Part shown: one piece after another, positions 1-7,068 of the stretch | Numbering within the stretch: the stretch's first letter is position 1 | How the letters are laid out: each line of letters opens with the position of its first letter | Notes under the pieces: model-generated | What the model saw: the letters and a program-made list of their open reading frames with translations, nothing else | Databases searched by the model: none | What the model was told of the DNA's origin: nothing | Assembly (NCBI GenBank): GCA_964585225.1 | Contig: CAZPCZ010000014.1 | Location: forward strand, 1 to 24,104 | DNA from: CAZPCZ01 sp964585225 | GTDB taxonomy: Bacteria; Patescibacteriota; Patescibacteriia; JACPHY01 | Direction of reading: 5' to 3' | DNA length: 24,104 nt | Position numbers and translations under genes: made by a program

Positions 1-563
1 CGAGCGCTGTGATTGCCGGCCGCGATCTCGTGATCGAAGGAACGGTGAGCGCGCCGCGCGGCATCACCCGCATCGAAGTGTCCATCGGAGGGATCGCGGC
101 TGCGCTGTTCGCACCATCCGATGGTGCATTCCGGCATGTCGTCCGGCTTCCGGCCATCATTGGGCGCGGCGCGACGACGCTCGAGGTTCGCGCGTACGAT
201 GACGTCGGGAATTCGCGTACGGTCGTGATCCCCATCGACGTCCAGTCCGACCGTGAGCCCATCTCCCTCACGTGGGAAACTCCAACCGACGGCGCGACCA
301 TACGACGCTCGGACTTCCCGGTGACGCTCGGCCTCCGCGCGACGACGACGAGCGGCGCGAACCGCCTCGAGATCCACCTCACCGACGCCGACGGTGAGCG
401 CCTCCTCACGAGCGTCACGCCGCCTGGGAGCGGCCCAATCCGCATCCTCTGGCCCACGCCGCCTGCGCTGGGCGCGACCACGCTCCGCGCGCGGTTATTT
501 GCGGGTGACTTCGCGGTGGCAGAAACCCCTCCACTGCGTCTCACTATATTGAGTGGTAGTTGA
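1..563 (+). CDS. 3' end of a gene encoding tandem Ig-like domains (partial)
   Basis: The reading frame is open at the left edge, so only the C-terminal part (about 187 residues) is present. A GTG at 9 is in frame but the frame continues upstream, so I do not take it as the start. The visible protein is two beta-sandwich-like modules. The first (about residues 1-80) has the pattern I-x-G-T-V-S-A-P-x-G-I and ends in E-V-R-A-Y-D-D-V-G-N-S, typical of bacterial Ig-like repeats. The second covers about 85-184 and opens with P-x-D-G-A-T-I. There are no membrane helices, so this is an extracytoplasmic tail. Similar Ig-like tails occur at the C-terminus of class A penicillin-binding proteins and other surface proteins in Parcubacteria-like genomes. 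Assigning it to a penicillin-binding protein is inference, because no catalytic domain is in the window. Confidence 0.75.
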   Translation, partial: SAVIAGRDLVIEGTVSAPRGITRIEVSIGGIAAALFAPSDGAFRHVVRLPAIIGRGATTLEVRAYDDVGNSRTVVIPIDVQSDREPISLTWETPTDGATIRRSDFPVTLGLRATTTSGANRLEIHLTDADGERLLTSVTPPGSGPIRILWPTPPALGATTLRARLFAGDFAVAETPPLRLTILSGS

Positions 564-588
564 CGGGTGGGGATCCCCGTGGTACCTT
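560..588 (+). promoter_or_regulatory. Candidate promoter of the NYN gene with an internal palindrome
   Basis: TTGACG (560-565), a 17-base spacer and TACCTT (583-588) resemble a sigma70 promoter with a good -35 and a poor -10. The -35 overlaps the upstream stop codon. The spacer carries the perfect 10-bp palindrome GGGGATCCCC (569-578), which could be an operator or simply chance. The transcript would have a leader of about 90 bases before the GTG at 688. Confidence 0.35.
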
Positions 589-687
589 CACCCCAGAACC
601 GACGTGCCCGGTCATGTCGTTCGGATGCACCTTAACACGCACTGCCACCACACGGTACCGGGACCAACGTGGTAGGAAGGCGCCATC

Positions 688-2253
688 GTGGCTATCGATC
701 GTTCCATGCTCGCACGAGCACTCGGGGCGCTGCGCGAACGCGCGGTATTTGGGGGTGACGGCTTCGTCATCACCGACCCATGGACGGTGCTCGATCGCGT
801 GGAGCTCCCGCGCGAATGTGTCTCGCTCCTCGTGAACCGGTACCGATGCCTCGTCAGCATCCCAACGCAGAAGGGCCGATTCCGAATCGTTCGGGAGACG
901 CTTCCCGTCAACGATGCGTCGGCGTTGCCACCGGCAGCTCCATCGCCAACGGGAGATGCTCCGACGCCGTCCGCGCCCGCAGCACCTCCGCCGACGACCA
1001 TCACGGAGCCGGCTCGCGCGCCGCGCTTCCTCCTCATCCTCGATGTGGAGAATGTGCTCTGGACGCACCGAGGCGCTGGCCTCGCGTTCGAGCCGTCAGC
1101 GATCCGCGACCGAGCGAGCGCGATCGGGACCATCGCATTCGCGTTCGCGTACGGGAATCTGGAGAAGATCCCGCCGCGCGCACGCGAGAACCTCACGATG
1201 GCCGGGTTCCCGCTCATCCACTGCCAGCGCCTGCGTGATGGGAATGGCGGGAAGGACACGGTCGACGAACACATCCAGGACCTCATCCGCCGGTTCCTCG
1301 ACTGCGGCGCGGTGGACGGTGTCATCCTCGTGACCGACGATCGGAATTTCGCGCCGATCATGCGCGGGGTGCTCGACGCCGGCAAGCGGCTCATCCGATT
1401 CACGCTGCGCGCCGAGGCGATGCTCGATCAAATCGGCGAGGTCCGGCGGTTGCTCCTGGAGAGCGGGAATGGGCGAGAGCCGGTGGCCGACCGACGGTGG
1501 GCACCGGAACCCGTCATTGAAGATCTCCGGCTGCTCCCGGCGATGCCGAGGGAGGAATGGGGACCGACGATCCGGCGCATCCAGCTCCGCGCACCGCTGG
1601 TCAGCCGATTCCTCCACGCCCTCCTCCGGCGCTGCTGGGGACGGCTCGGCGAGGAACGGACGATGCACTTCCCGTCGCTCGTCACGTTCGCTGACGACAT
1701 GGTGCGCGCGGAAGACCGAGCAGACATCTCGCGGGATGACCTCTGGAGCTTCTGCTCGGCGCTCAATGAAATTGGGGTGTTCCTGACGATCTCGTTCACG
1801 CACGAAGACGGCAGCGATCGTCGCGCGTACCGCCCGGATTGGAACCACCCGTTCTGCGCGGAGGCGATCGCGGACATCAAGGACCGGCCGCGGGATCGGC
1901 GATTCCCACGGGGACCGAACGATCACGCGGCGAATGGTGGGGCGGATCGACCGATGCGACCGGGGCCGCCGTCGCTCACACGCCTCCCGAAAGCGCGCTA
2001 CATCATGTGCGGCGCGGATGGCATCACGTACCGCGTGAGCGGCGCCCGCACGCGCGACGACGCACTCGCGGCAGTCCGCGCTCGATACGTCACGCAGGGT
2101 GCCACCGACGAGACGCTCGCGGCGATCGCGGCGATTGGTTCCCCGCGTCGCGGAACCCCGACCGTTGAGATCAGCGTCAACGGGGTGCTCGACGACCTCG
2201 CGGCGGCGTTCGATCGCCCGCAGGGGGATCCCGACGCACCCGAAGGCAGCTAG
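688..2253 (+). CDS. NYN/LabA-like PIN-fold ribonuclease-type protein
   Basis: 521 aa. Residues about 112-250 form a NYN (DUF88/LabA-like) domain of the PIN-nuclease fold. Candidate metal-binding acidic residues are D119 with N122 (D-V-E-N-V), D190/D193 (K-D-T-V-D) and D217/D218 (V-T-D-D-R-N-F), so the active site looks intact. The family is associated with RNA cleavage or processing; the substrate here is unknown. Around the domain are an N-terminal region of about 75 residues, a Pro/Ala/Thr-rich linker (78-110), a helical winged-helix-like segment (about 300-395) and a C-terminal domain (about 430-505) that I do not recognise. The GTG start is chosen because AGGAAGG (674-680) lies about 7 bases upstream; ATG 706 has no such site. 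It is probably monocistronic, with its own promoter and a terminator hairpin. A cytoplasmic RNA-binding nuclease is likely; involvement in defence is only a guess. Confidence 0.8.
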   Translation: MAIDRSMLARALGALRERAVFGGDGFVITDPWTVLDRVELPRECVSLLVNRYRCLVSIPTQKGRFRIVRETLPVNDASALPPAAPSPTGDAPTPSAPAAPPPTTITEPARAPRFLLILDVENVLWTHRGAGLAFEPSAIRDRASAIGTIAFAFAYGNLEKIPPRARENLTMAGFPLIHCQRLRDGNGGKDTVDEHIQDLIRRFLDCGAVDGVILVTDDRNFAPIMRGVLDAGKRLIRFTLRAEAMLDQIGEVRRLLLESGNGREPVADRRWAPEPVIEDLRLLPAMPREEWGPTIRRIQLRAPLVSRFLHALLRRCWGRLGEERTMHFPSLVTFADDMVRAEDRADISRDDLWSFCSALNEIGVFLTISFTHEDGSDRRAYRPDWNHPFCAEAIADIKDRPRDRRFPRGPNDHAANGGADRPMRPGPPSLTRLPKARYIMCGADGITYRVSGARTRDDALAAVRARYVTQGATDETLAAIAAIGSPRRGTPTVEISVNGVLDDLAAAFDRPQGDPDAPEGS

Positions 2254-2262
2254 CGCAACCAG

Positions 2263-2294
2263 CGCCCCGCTCCGATGGCTATCGGAGTGGGGCG
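2263..2294. terminator. Hairpin terminator between convergent genes
   Basis: A 14-bp stem (2263-2276 with 2281-2294, one G-T pair) with a GGCT loop lies between the NYN stop and the livF stop. On the plus strand it is followed by the pyrimidine-rich TCTTCCTACT. It probably ends the NYN transcript and may also act on the converging liv operon. Confidence 0.75.
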
Positions 2295-2308
2295 TCTTCC
2301 TACTCGGT

Positions 2309-3016
2309 TCAAGTCCCAAAATACAATTGGCGCATTCTTGAGGAATCCCGAAACTCCTCTGGTTTGCCCTCCGCACGCACCTGTCCATTCGCGAGGCAGA
2401 TGACGCGCTCCGCAATCCCGAGCACGAGGTGGACGTTCTGCTCAACAATGAGGAGTGAGACGCCGGACTCGTGGAGTGAACGGAGTGCCGCGTACACTTC
2501 ACCGCACGCGACCGGCGAGAGCCCGAGGCTCGGCTCGTCGAGCATGAGGAGCTGTGGGGACACCATGAGGCTCCGGCCGATGGCGCACAGTTGCTGCTGG
2601 CCACCGGAGAGCTCGCCGGCGCGCTTTTTTCGGAATTGCTGGAGCGCTGGGAACCGCTCGTAGAGATCTTCAATGCGCTGGGTGACCGCGGCGCGTGACC
2701 GAATCGTGAACCCGCCCATCCGCAGATTCTCCTCCACGGTAAGCGACGGGAACACGAGCCGTCCCTGCGGCACGTACGCGAGGCCCTTCTCGAGCAGCGC
2801 GTGCGTCGGCTCACGGAGGATGTCTGAGCCCTGGAACCGGATGCGGCCGCGCGTGACCGTACAGAGCCCGAACACCGCCTTGAGGATCGTGGATTTCCCA
2901 GCGCCGTTTGGCCCGATGAGCCCAACGATCTCGCCCGGCGCCACGTGGAGGTGGACGTCGCGGAGGACCTCCGTTTTTCCGTAGCCAGCGTTCAAATTTT
3001 CAATCTCGAGCAACAC
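2309..3016 (-). CDS. livF: Branched-chain amino-acid ABC transporter ATPase LivF
   Basis: 235 aa, normal for LivF. It is one of two cytoplasmic ATPases powering high-affinity uptake of branched-chain or related amino acids. Visible motifs are Walker A G-P-N-G-A-G-K-S-T (35-43), Q-loop around Q84, signature L-S-G-G-Q (136-140), Walker B L-L-M-L-D-E-P (156-162; catalytic E161) and a switch region ending I-V-E-Q-N. The start is GTG with TTG next and no recognisable SD, so the exact start is uncertain by a codon. It is the last gene of the liv operon and lies 128 bases after livG; that gap holds an AT-rich palindromic repeat. LivF and LivG differ in signature: LivF keeps the canonical LSGGQ while LivG has LSYGQ. 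Substrate specificity within the HAAT family cannot be read from the ATPase. Confidence 0.95.
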   Translation of the reverse strand: MLLEIENLNAGYGKTEVLRDVHLHVAPGEIVGLIGPNGAGKSTILKAVFGLCTVTRGRIRFQGSDILREPTHALLEKGLAYVPQGRLVFPSLTVEENLRMGGFTIRSRAAVTQRIEDLYERFPALQQFRKKRAGELSGGQQQLCAIGRSLMVSPQLLMLDEPSLGLSPVACGEVYAALRSLHESGVSLLIVEQNVHLVLGIAERVICLANGQVRAEGKPEEFRDSSRMRQLYFGT

Positions 3017-3030
3017 AGGAACGAGGTATC

Positions 3031-3154
3031 GAATTACTAATTACTAATTTCTAATCAAGCCCCAAGCACCAATGCCCAATGATTGAGTGGTTTGGATATT
3101 GGAATTTGGATATTGGTCATTGATTAGAAATTAGAAATTGGTCATTAGGAATTC
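3031..3154. repeat. AT-rich palindromic intergenic repeat (family A)
   Basis: An AT-rich block in a GC-rich context with imperfect inverted arms: 3031-3057 (ACTAATTACTAATTTCTAAT core) and 3122-3154 (ATTAGAAATTAGAAATTGG core). Between them are short direct repeats of TTGGATATTGG. It lies between livG and livF and runs into livG: the livG TAA stop (3145-3147) and last codons lie in the right arm. I recall similar TTAGAAATTAGAAATT blocks in intergenic regions of metagenome-derived CPR genomes; this memory could not be checked here. Confidence 0.7.
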
Positions 3155-3888
3155 ACCTCAACTCCCAGGTACGCTTCCATCACCTCCGGATGCCGCAGCA
3201 CATCGTTCGGTGTCCCTTCGAGGAGCACCCTGCCTTCTGCCATCACAATCATGTGGTCGGCAACGGATCGCACGAAATCCATGTCGTGCTCGATGACGAG
3301 GATGGTCTCGCCGTCCGTGCGGAGGCCGCGGAGGATCTCCGCAATCTGCTCTCTGAGTACCGGATGCACACCGGCAACCGGCTCATCGAGTAAGAGCATC
3401 TTGTGCGGAAAAAGGAGCGACCGCGCGAGCTCGAGGAGCTTCGATTGGCCATAGGAGAGGTCGCTCCCGAGCTTGCCGAGGAGATCGCGCGGGAGTCCGA
3501 CACGTTCGAGTGCCGCGCGCACCGCTGCGCGTTGCGCGTCGGTGTCGCTGTGGAGCACCGCCGTGACGCGGTCGTCGCGGTCATGGAGCGCGAGCAAGAG
3601 GTGCTCCTCCACCGTGAGGTACGACCACAGGCGCACCTGCTGGAACGTGCGGCTGAGCCCCAAGCGCGCGCGATCCCATGGCGGGAGCGGTGTGAGGTCA
3701 TGGTCGCCGAGTCGCATGCGCCCGGCATCGGGCTCGAGGAGCCCGGACACGCACTGGAACACCGTCGTCTTCCCCGCACCGTTCGGCCCGATGAGCGCGG
3801 TGATCGCACCATCGCGCACGCTGAACGAGCAGCCATCCACGGCCTTCACGCCACCAAAGGATTTGGAGAGTCTCTCGACCGAGAGCAT
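3145..3888 (-). CDS. livG: Branched-chain amino-acid ABC transporter ATPase LivG
   Basis: 247 aa. Second cytoplasmic ATPase of the Liv/HAAT uptake system, expected to pair with LivF beneath the LivH-LivM channel. Walker A G-P-N-G-A-G-K-T-T is at 34-42. The signature is L-S-Y-G-Q, the usual LivG variant, followed by Walker B L-L-L-D-E-P and the family-typical A-G-V-H-P. The C-terminus ends with an A-Y-L-G-V-E motif. ATG 3886-3888 is the only sensible start; the bases upstream on the coding strand (TCTCTCCT) are not an SD. It is 54 bases after livM in the operon. Its final codons and stop sit inside repeat family A, so the repeat may have trimmed or replaced the original 3' end without touching the conserved core. 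Confidence 0.95.
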   Translation of the reverse strand: MLSVERLSKSFGGVKAVDGCSFSVRDGAITALIGPNGAGKTTVFQCVSGLLEPDAGRMRLGDHDLTPLPPWDRARLGLSRTFQQVRLWSYLTVEEHLLLALHDRDDRVTAVLHSDTDAQRAAVRAALERVGLPRDLLGKLGSDLSYGQSKLLELARSLLFPHKMLLLDEPVAGVHPVLREQIAEILRGLRTDGETILVIEHDMDFVRSVADHMIVMAEGRVLLEGTPNDVLRHPEVMEAYLGVEVNS

Positions 3889-3904
3889 AGGAGAGAACCG
3901 AATA

Positions 3905-3940
3905 TTCGTGGCATTCGGATAGAATTCGGATCATTCGGAT
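3905..3940. repeat. ATTCGGAT-type short repeat (family B), copy 1
   Basis: Three copies of ATTCGGAT (3913-3920, 3924-3931, 3933-3940) and a related ATTCG occupy the short livM-livG gap. The same octamer, in inverted arrangement, fills the rpmH-rnpA gap at 10213-10266. This is a dispersed intergenic repeat, not a coding element. Confidence 0.6.
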
Positions 3941-3942
3941 GT

Positions 3943-4809
3943 TCACCTCACGTCAATCCTCCCGAACAGCCCGCGCGGGCGGAAGAGGAGGACGAGGAGG
4001 ATGAGGAGTGCGAATGCGAGCTGGCGGAGTGCGCCCGCGACATCGGGGCTCCCGGCTGCCGTGCGGCGGAGGAGCTCGGGGACGAACACGATGATCGCGG
4101 TGCCGGCAATCATGCCGGGGACGGACCCCACGCCACCGACGATCGCGCCAGCGAGCGCGAGCGCGAGGAGGTGGATCGAGAACGTGAGCGGATCAATGAA
4201 CTGAATGTAGTGCGCGAGGAGCGCGCCACCGACCGCCGCACCAGCGGACGCAAAGAGAAATGCGGCCATCCGCACGCTCGGCACGCGCTTCCCGAGGCTG
4301 ACCGCCGCAGTCTCATCATCCCGCACTGCGGCCATGACGCGCCCATACGGAGAGCGGAGAATCGCAGCGTACACGACGATCACTCCGATCGCGATGCTCG
4401 CGGCGAGCACGAGGTACGCGGATGGAGTTGTGAACCCATACGGTCGTGGAATCCCGGGGAGCCCGAACGCACCGCGCGTCACGCTCGGCCAATTCAGGAG
4501 CACCACGGTGGTGAGGAACTGCACCTCAAGCGCGAGGAATGCGAGGTAGTCGCTCCGGACGCGCCGGAGGAGCGCCGCGAGCAGGAGACCGGAGACGACC
4601 CCCGAGACCACCGCGATGCCGAGCGTCACTGGGAATGACCATCCGAAATGGAGGCTCAAGAGCGCCGATGTGTACGCACCGACCGCAACGGTGCTCACGT
4701 GTGCGAGGTTCGGGATGCCGATGCCACCAAAGAGGAAGCTGAAGCTCCCCACCAGGATGAGCTGGATCGCGAACGTGATCCCGAGGTGGGTGAGGTAGGC
4801 AGTGTTCAT
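3943..4809 (-). CDS. livM: Branched-chain amino-acid ABC transporter permease LivM
   Basis: 288 aa integral membrane protein, one half of the channel of the Liv uptake system. It is strongly hydrophobic with roughly eight membrane segments. It shows the permease pattern G-I-P-N-L-A-H-V near residue 35, and the cytoplasmic loop A-V-R-D-D-E-T-A-A-V-S-L-G, the EAA-like contact for the ATPases. The frame is open much further upstream, but that extension is only the shadow of livH. ATG 4807-4809 is chosen because it forms a 4-base ATGA overlap with the livH stop, so translation is probably coupled. The C-terminus (L-F-R-P-R-G-L-F-G-R) is typical of the family. It is somewhat short for LivM but within range. 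Confidence 0.93.
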   Translation of the reverse strand: MNTAYLTHLGITFAIQLILVGSFSFLFGGIGIPNLAHVSTVAVGAYTSALLSLHFGWSFPVTLGIAVVSGVVSGLLLAALLRRVRSDYLAFLALEVQFLTTVVLLNWPSVTRGAFGLPGIPRPYGFTTPSAYLVLAASIAIGVIVVYAAILRSPYGRVMAAVRDDETAAVSLGKRVPSVRMAAFLFASAGAAVGGALLAHYIQFIDPLTFSIHLLALALAGAIVGGVGSVPGMIAGTAIIVFVPELLRRTAAGSPDVAGALRQLAFALLILLVLLFRPRGLFGRIDVR

Positions 4810-5678
4810 GCGGATTTTCTCCCGAACAACCCCCACGGTCGGAAGAGTAGGACGAGGATCACGAGGAGGAGCGCGGCGACCTCGCGAAATGCGGTGGGGC
4901 CGACCCACGTCCAGAGGTTCATGGCGAGATCGGTGAGCAGCGAGCCGGAGAACGCACCGGGGATCGACCCAATGCCGCCGATGATCGATCGGGCGAACGA
5001 TGCGATGGCGACGGACACCGCGTGCCGCGGCTCGAACGCGAGCTCCCCGGCGAGGAGGACGCCGGTGACGCCCGCGAGACACCCGGCGATCGCGTACGCC
5101 CAGCATCGCACCCGCCGCGGAGCGATCCCGACGACCGCGGCGACCTCCTCGTGGTCGGCGACCGCGCGCATGGCCATCCCGAGCCGCGTCCGCCGCAGGA
5201 ACACGGCGAGCGCAGTGACGCAGACCGCTGCGATCACGATGATGACGAGTTGGTGTGTCGTGATCGAGCCACCGAGGATATCGTAGCGATGGTCCACGAC
5301 GAGCGGCGGTGCGGAGCGCGTTCGCGATCCGAACACCATAAGGAGGAGCGCCTCGATGACGAGGAGCGAGGCGAACGACGCGATGAGATTCCCGATGGAC
5401 GAGAGCGGCGCCCGAGCTCGGAGCGGCTCGTAGACGAGGAGCGCCACGAGGAGCGCGGCGACGGTCGCGGCGACGAGCGCGAGCGCCACGGCACCTCCCG
5501 TGCCCCATCCCGCTCGATGCGCCCAAAAGTAACCGTACGCACCAACCATCACCACGCCGCCGTGCGCGAGGTGGAGGACCTTCGTCACGCGGTGGATGAG
5601 CGTGAACGACGCCGCCGCGAGTCCGAAGAGTGCGCCGGGGACGATCGTGTTCACGAGGAGTTGCGCGAATGCTCCCAT
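4806..5678 (-). CDS. livH: Branched-chain amino-acid ABC transporter permease LivH
   Basis: 290 aa integral membrane protein, the partner permease of LivM. It carries the LivH N-terminal pattern (L-F-G-L-A-A-A-S-F-T-L-I) followed by V-L-H-L-A-H-G-G-V-V-M-V-G-A-Y, and a conserved loop M-A-M-R-A-V-A-D-H-E-E-V-A-A-V-V-G-I that contacts the ATPases. About eight membrane helices are visible, and the end (L-L-F-R-P-W-G-L-F-G) is standard. ATG 5676-5678 is used; no SD precedes it. It is separated from livK by 70 bases containing a strong hairpin, and its stop overlaps the livM start by four bases. Normal length and intact motifs indicate a working gene. Confidence 0.95.
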   Translation of the reverse strand: MGAFAQLLVNTIVPGALFGLAAASFTLIHRVTKVLHLAHGGVVMVGAYGYFWAHRAGWGTGGAVALALVAATVAALLVALLVYEPLRARAPLSSIGNLIASFASLLVIEALLLMVFGSRTRSAPPLVVDHRYDILGGSITTHQLVIIVIAAVCVTALAVFLRRTRLGMAMRAVADHEEVAAVVGIAPRRVRCWAYAIAGCLAGVTGVLLAGELAFEPRHAVSVAIASFARSIIGGIGSIPGAFSGSLLTDLAMNLWTWVGPTAFREVAALLLVILVLLFRPWGLFGRKSA

Positions 5679-5695
5679 GTACGCCTAGCGTACCA

Positions 5696-5736
5696 GAACG
5701 CACCGCACCCACCCCGTGTTGGGGTGGGTGCGTTCT
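5696..5736 (-). terminator. Intercistronic hairpin between livK and livH
   Basis: Arms 5704-5715 and 5721-5732 pair over 12 bp (GC-rich) with the 5-base loop GTGTT. Flanking GAACGC/GCGTTC can extend the stem with a bulge. On the transcribed minus strand it is not followed by a U tract. It more likely attenuates or protects the livK 3' end, so that binding protein exceeds permease, than terminates fully. Confidence 0.65.
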
Positions 5737-5748
5737 TCGTAACGGCCA

Positions 5749-6912
5749 TTAGCCTCCAATCTTCTCTGTCGAGAGCTTTGTGAACGCGCCGCCTTCAGCC
5801 TTGAGGATCGCGTACGTCGCAAACACGGGGTCGCCGTTCCCATCGAACCGGTACGTCCCGAGCGCGCCTTGACGGTCCCCGAGGCCTGCGAGCCACGCAC
5901 GGATCGCCTCCCCGGTCGTCGCACCGCCCACGTACGCGTCGCGCGCGAGGAACGTGATATCGTACGCGCCCGTCTGGTACGACGGGAATGGCGCCTCCCC
6001 GTACTTCACCGTGTACGCGTCAAGGAACGCCTTTGTTGCTGGGACCGACTCGTCGGCGGCCGATTCCGTCGCGATGAGCCCCTCCATCACCTCCGCGTTC
6101 TCCTTCACGGTGTCACGCCCAGCGAGCGTTTCGGAGGCGAGGAGCTGCGCGGTCACGCCCTGGTTGCGAAGCTGCTTCAGGATGTTGAGGCCAGCTGCCG
6201 GTGCCTGCGGAACAATGTAGATCACGTCTGGCTTCGCCCCCAACGCCTTCGTCGCGGTTGCTTGGAAATTCGTCTCCCCTGGGTTGAAGACTTCATCCAC
6301 CGCGACGGCACCGCCGAGCTCGCCGAACCGCCGCACGAACACGCGACTCAATCCCTGCGCGTAGTCCGTGGATTCTGAGATGACCGCGGCCTTCCGCTTC
6401 TCGAGGTTGCGGTACGCGTACTCCGCGGCGACCCGTCCCTGGAAGGCGTCCGACGCCGAGGTACGGAATACGTAATCACCGCCCTTCGTCGTGATGTCTG
6501 GGCTCGTCGCTGATGGCGAGACGAGGACCACCTTCTTCTCATTCACGATCGGTGCCATCGCGAGTGTCTCGCCGGAGCACGCACCGCCGATGACAAACTG
6601 TACCTGATCGACGTTCACGAGCTGCTGGATCGCGTTCGTCGCCTCCGGTCCGGCACACTTCCCGTCCTGGAAGAGCACCTTGAGCGTCTTCCCGCCGACC
6701 CCGCCGGTCTTGTTGATCTCGTCGGCCGCGAGCTGCACGGATCGCTGGAGCGGCTCGCCGTACGCTGCCGCATCCCCGGTGAGCGGGAGCACGGCGCCGA
6801 TCGTCACCTCACCGGCGAGCGCCGCCGGCCCCGCCGGCCGCTTCGCGACTGCGTAGATGATTCCGACGACCACGATGATGGCGACGAGCCATCCGAATGC
6901 GCGTTTATTCAT
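5749..6912 (-). CDS. livK: Amino-acid-binding protein of the Liv transporter, membrane-anchored
   Basis: 387 aa, periplasmic-binding-protein type 1 fold (Leu/Ile/Val-binding family). This is the extracellular receptor that delivers the ligand to LivHM. It starts with M-N-K-R and a hydrophobic helix (about residues 6-25, rich in V and I) and then A-K-R-P. I see no lipobox cysteine and no clear signal-peptidase site, so the helix probably stays as an anchor. The mature part begins E-V-T-I-G-A-V-L-P-L-T-G-D and has the family's G-G-A-C-S-G-E-T and S-P-S-A-T-S-P hinge and ligand regions. ATG 6910-6912 has no SD and repeat family C lies immediately upstream. It is first in the operon and separated from livH by a hairpin. 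Ligand identity (branched-chain versus other amino acids) is not resolvable by eye. Confidence 0.92.
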   Translation of the reverse strand: MNKRAFGWLVAIIVVVGIIYAVAKRPAGPAALAGEVTIGAVLPLTGDAAAYGEPLQRSVQLAADEINKTGGVGGKTLKVLFQDGKCAGPEATNAIQQLVNVDQVQFVIGGACSGETLAMAPIVNEKKVVLVSPSATSPDITTKGGDYVFRTSASDAFQGRVAAEYAYRNLEKRKAAVISESTDYAQGLSRVFVRRFGELGGAVAVDEVFNPGETNFQATATKALGAKPDVIYIVPQAPAAGLNILKQLRNQGVTAQLLASETLAGRDTVKENAEVMEGLIATESAADESVPATKAFLDAYTVKYGEAPFPSYQTGAYDITFLARDAYVGGATTGEAIRAWLAGLGDRQGALGTYRFDGNGDPVFATYAILKAEGGAFTKLSTEKIGG

Positions 6913-6913
6913 A

Positions 6914-7059
6914 GTGGGTACGAATTTACGAATCGAATGTTATGGGTACGAATGTACGAATTCATTACGAATATACGAATCCGGCTGCGGGCGCCATTGT
7001 TAAGGCGATCGTGGTGCTCCATTCGTACATTCGTAGCATGTTCGTACATTCGTACCCAC
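6914..7059. repeat. TACGAAT palindromic repeat (family C) between dnaN and livK
   Basis: A block rich in TACGAAT/ATTCGTA. Perfect inverted arms are 6914-6924 with 7049-7059 (GTGGGTACGAA) and 6944-6960 with 7041-7057 (17 bp). The centre (about 6980-7020) is GC-rich. It fills the whole dnaN-livK gap, so any liv promoter must lie in or beside it; I found no convincing one. It is probably a short mobile palindromic repeat of the lineage. Confidence 0.75.
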
Positions 7060-7068
7060 GTACCCACC

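Noticed and set aside
2300..2330. GGTTCAAGTCC resembling a tRNA T-loop
   Set aside because: The flanking bases do not form a T stem or acceptor stem, and it encodes the LivF C-terminus.
1096..2925. 609-aa minus-strand ORF
   Set aside because: It spans the NYN gene antisense, a terminator and livF out of frame; no motif and heavy Arg/Ser bias.
3403..4638. Long plus-strand ORF rich in Glu, Arg and Ala opposite livG and livM
   Set aside because: It is the antisense shadow of high-GC coding DNA; composition is low-complexity and both opposite-strand genes are unmistakable.
4810..5712. N-terminal extension of LivM in the same frame
   Set aside because: It is the out-of-frame shadow of livH; the ATGA overlap marks the true start.
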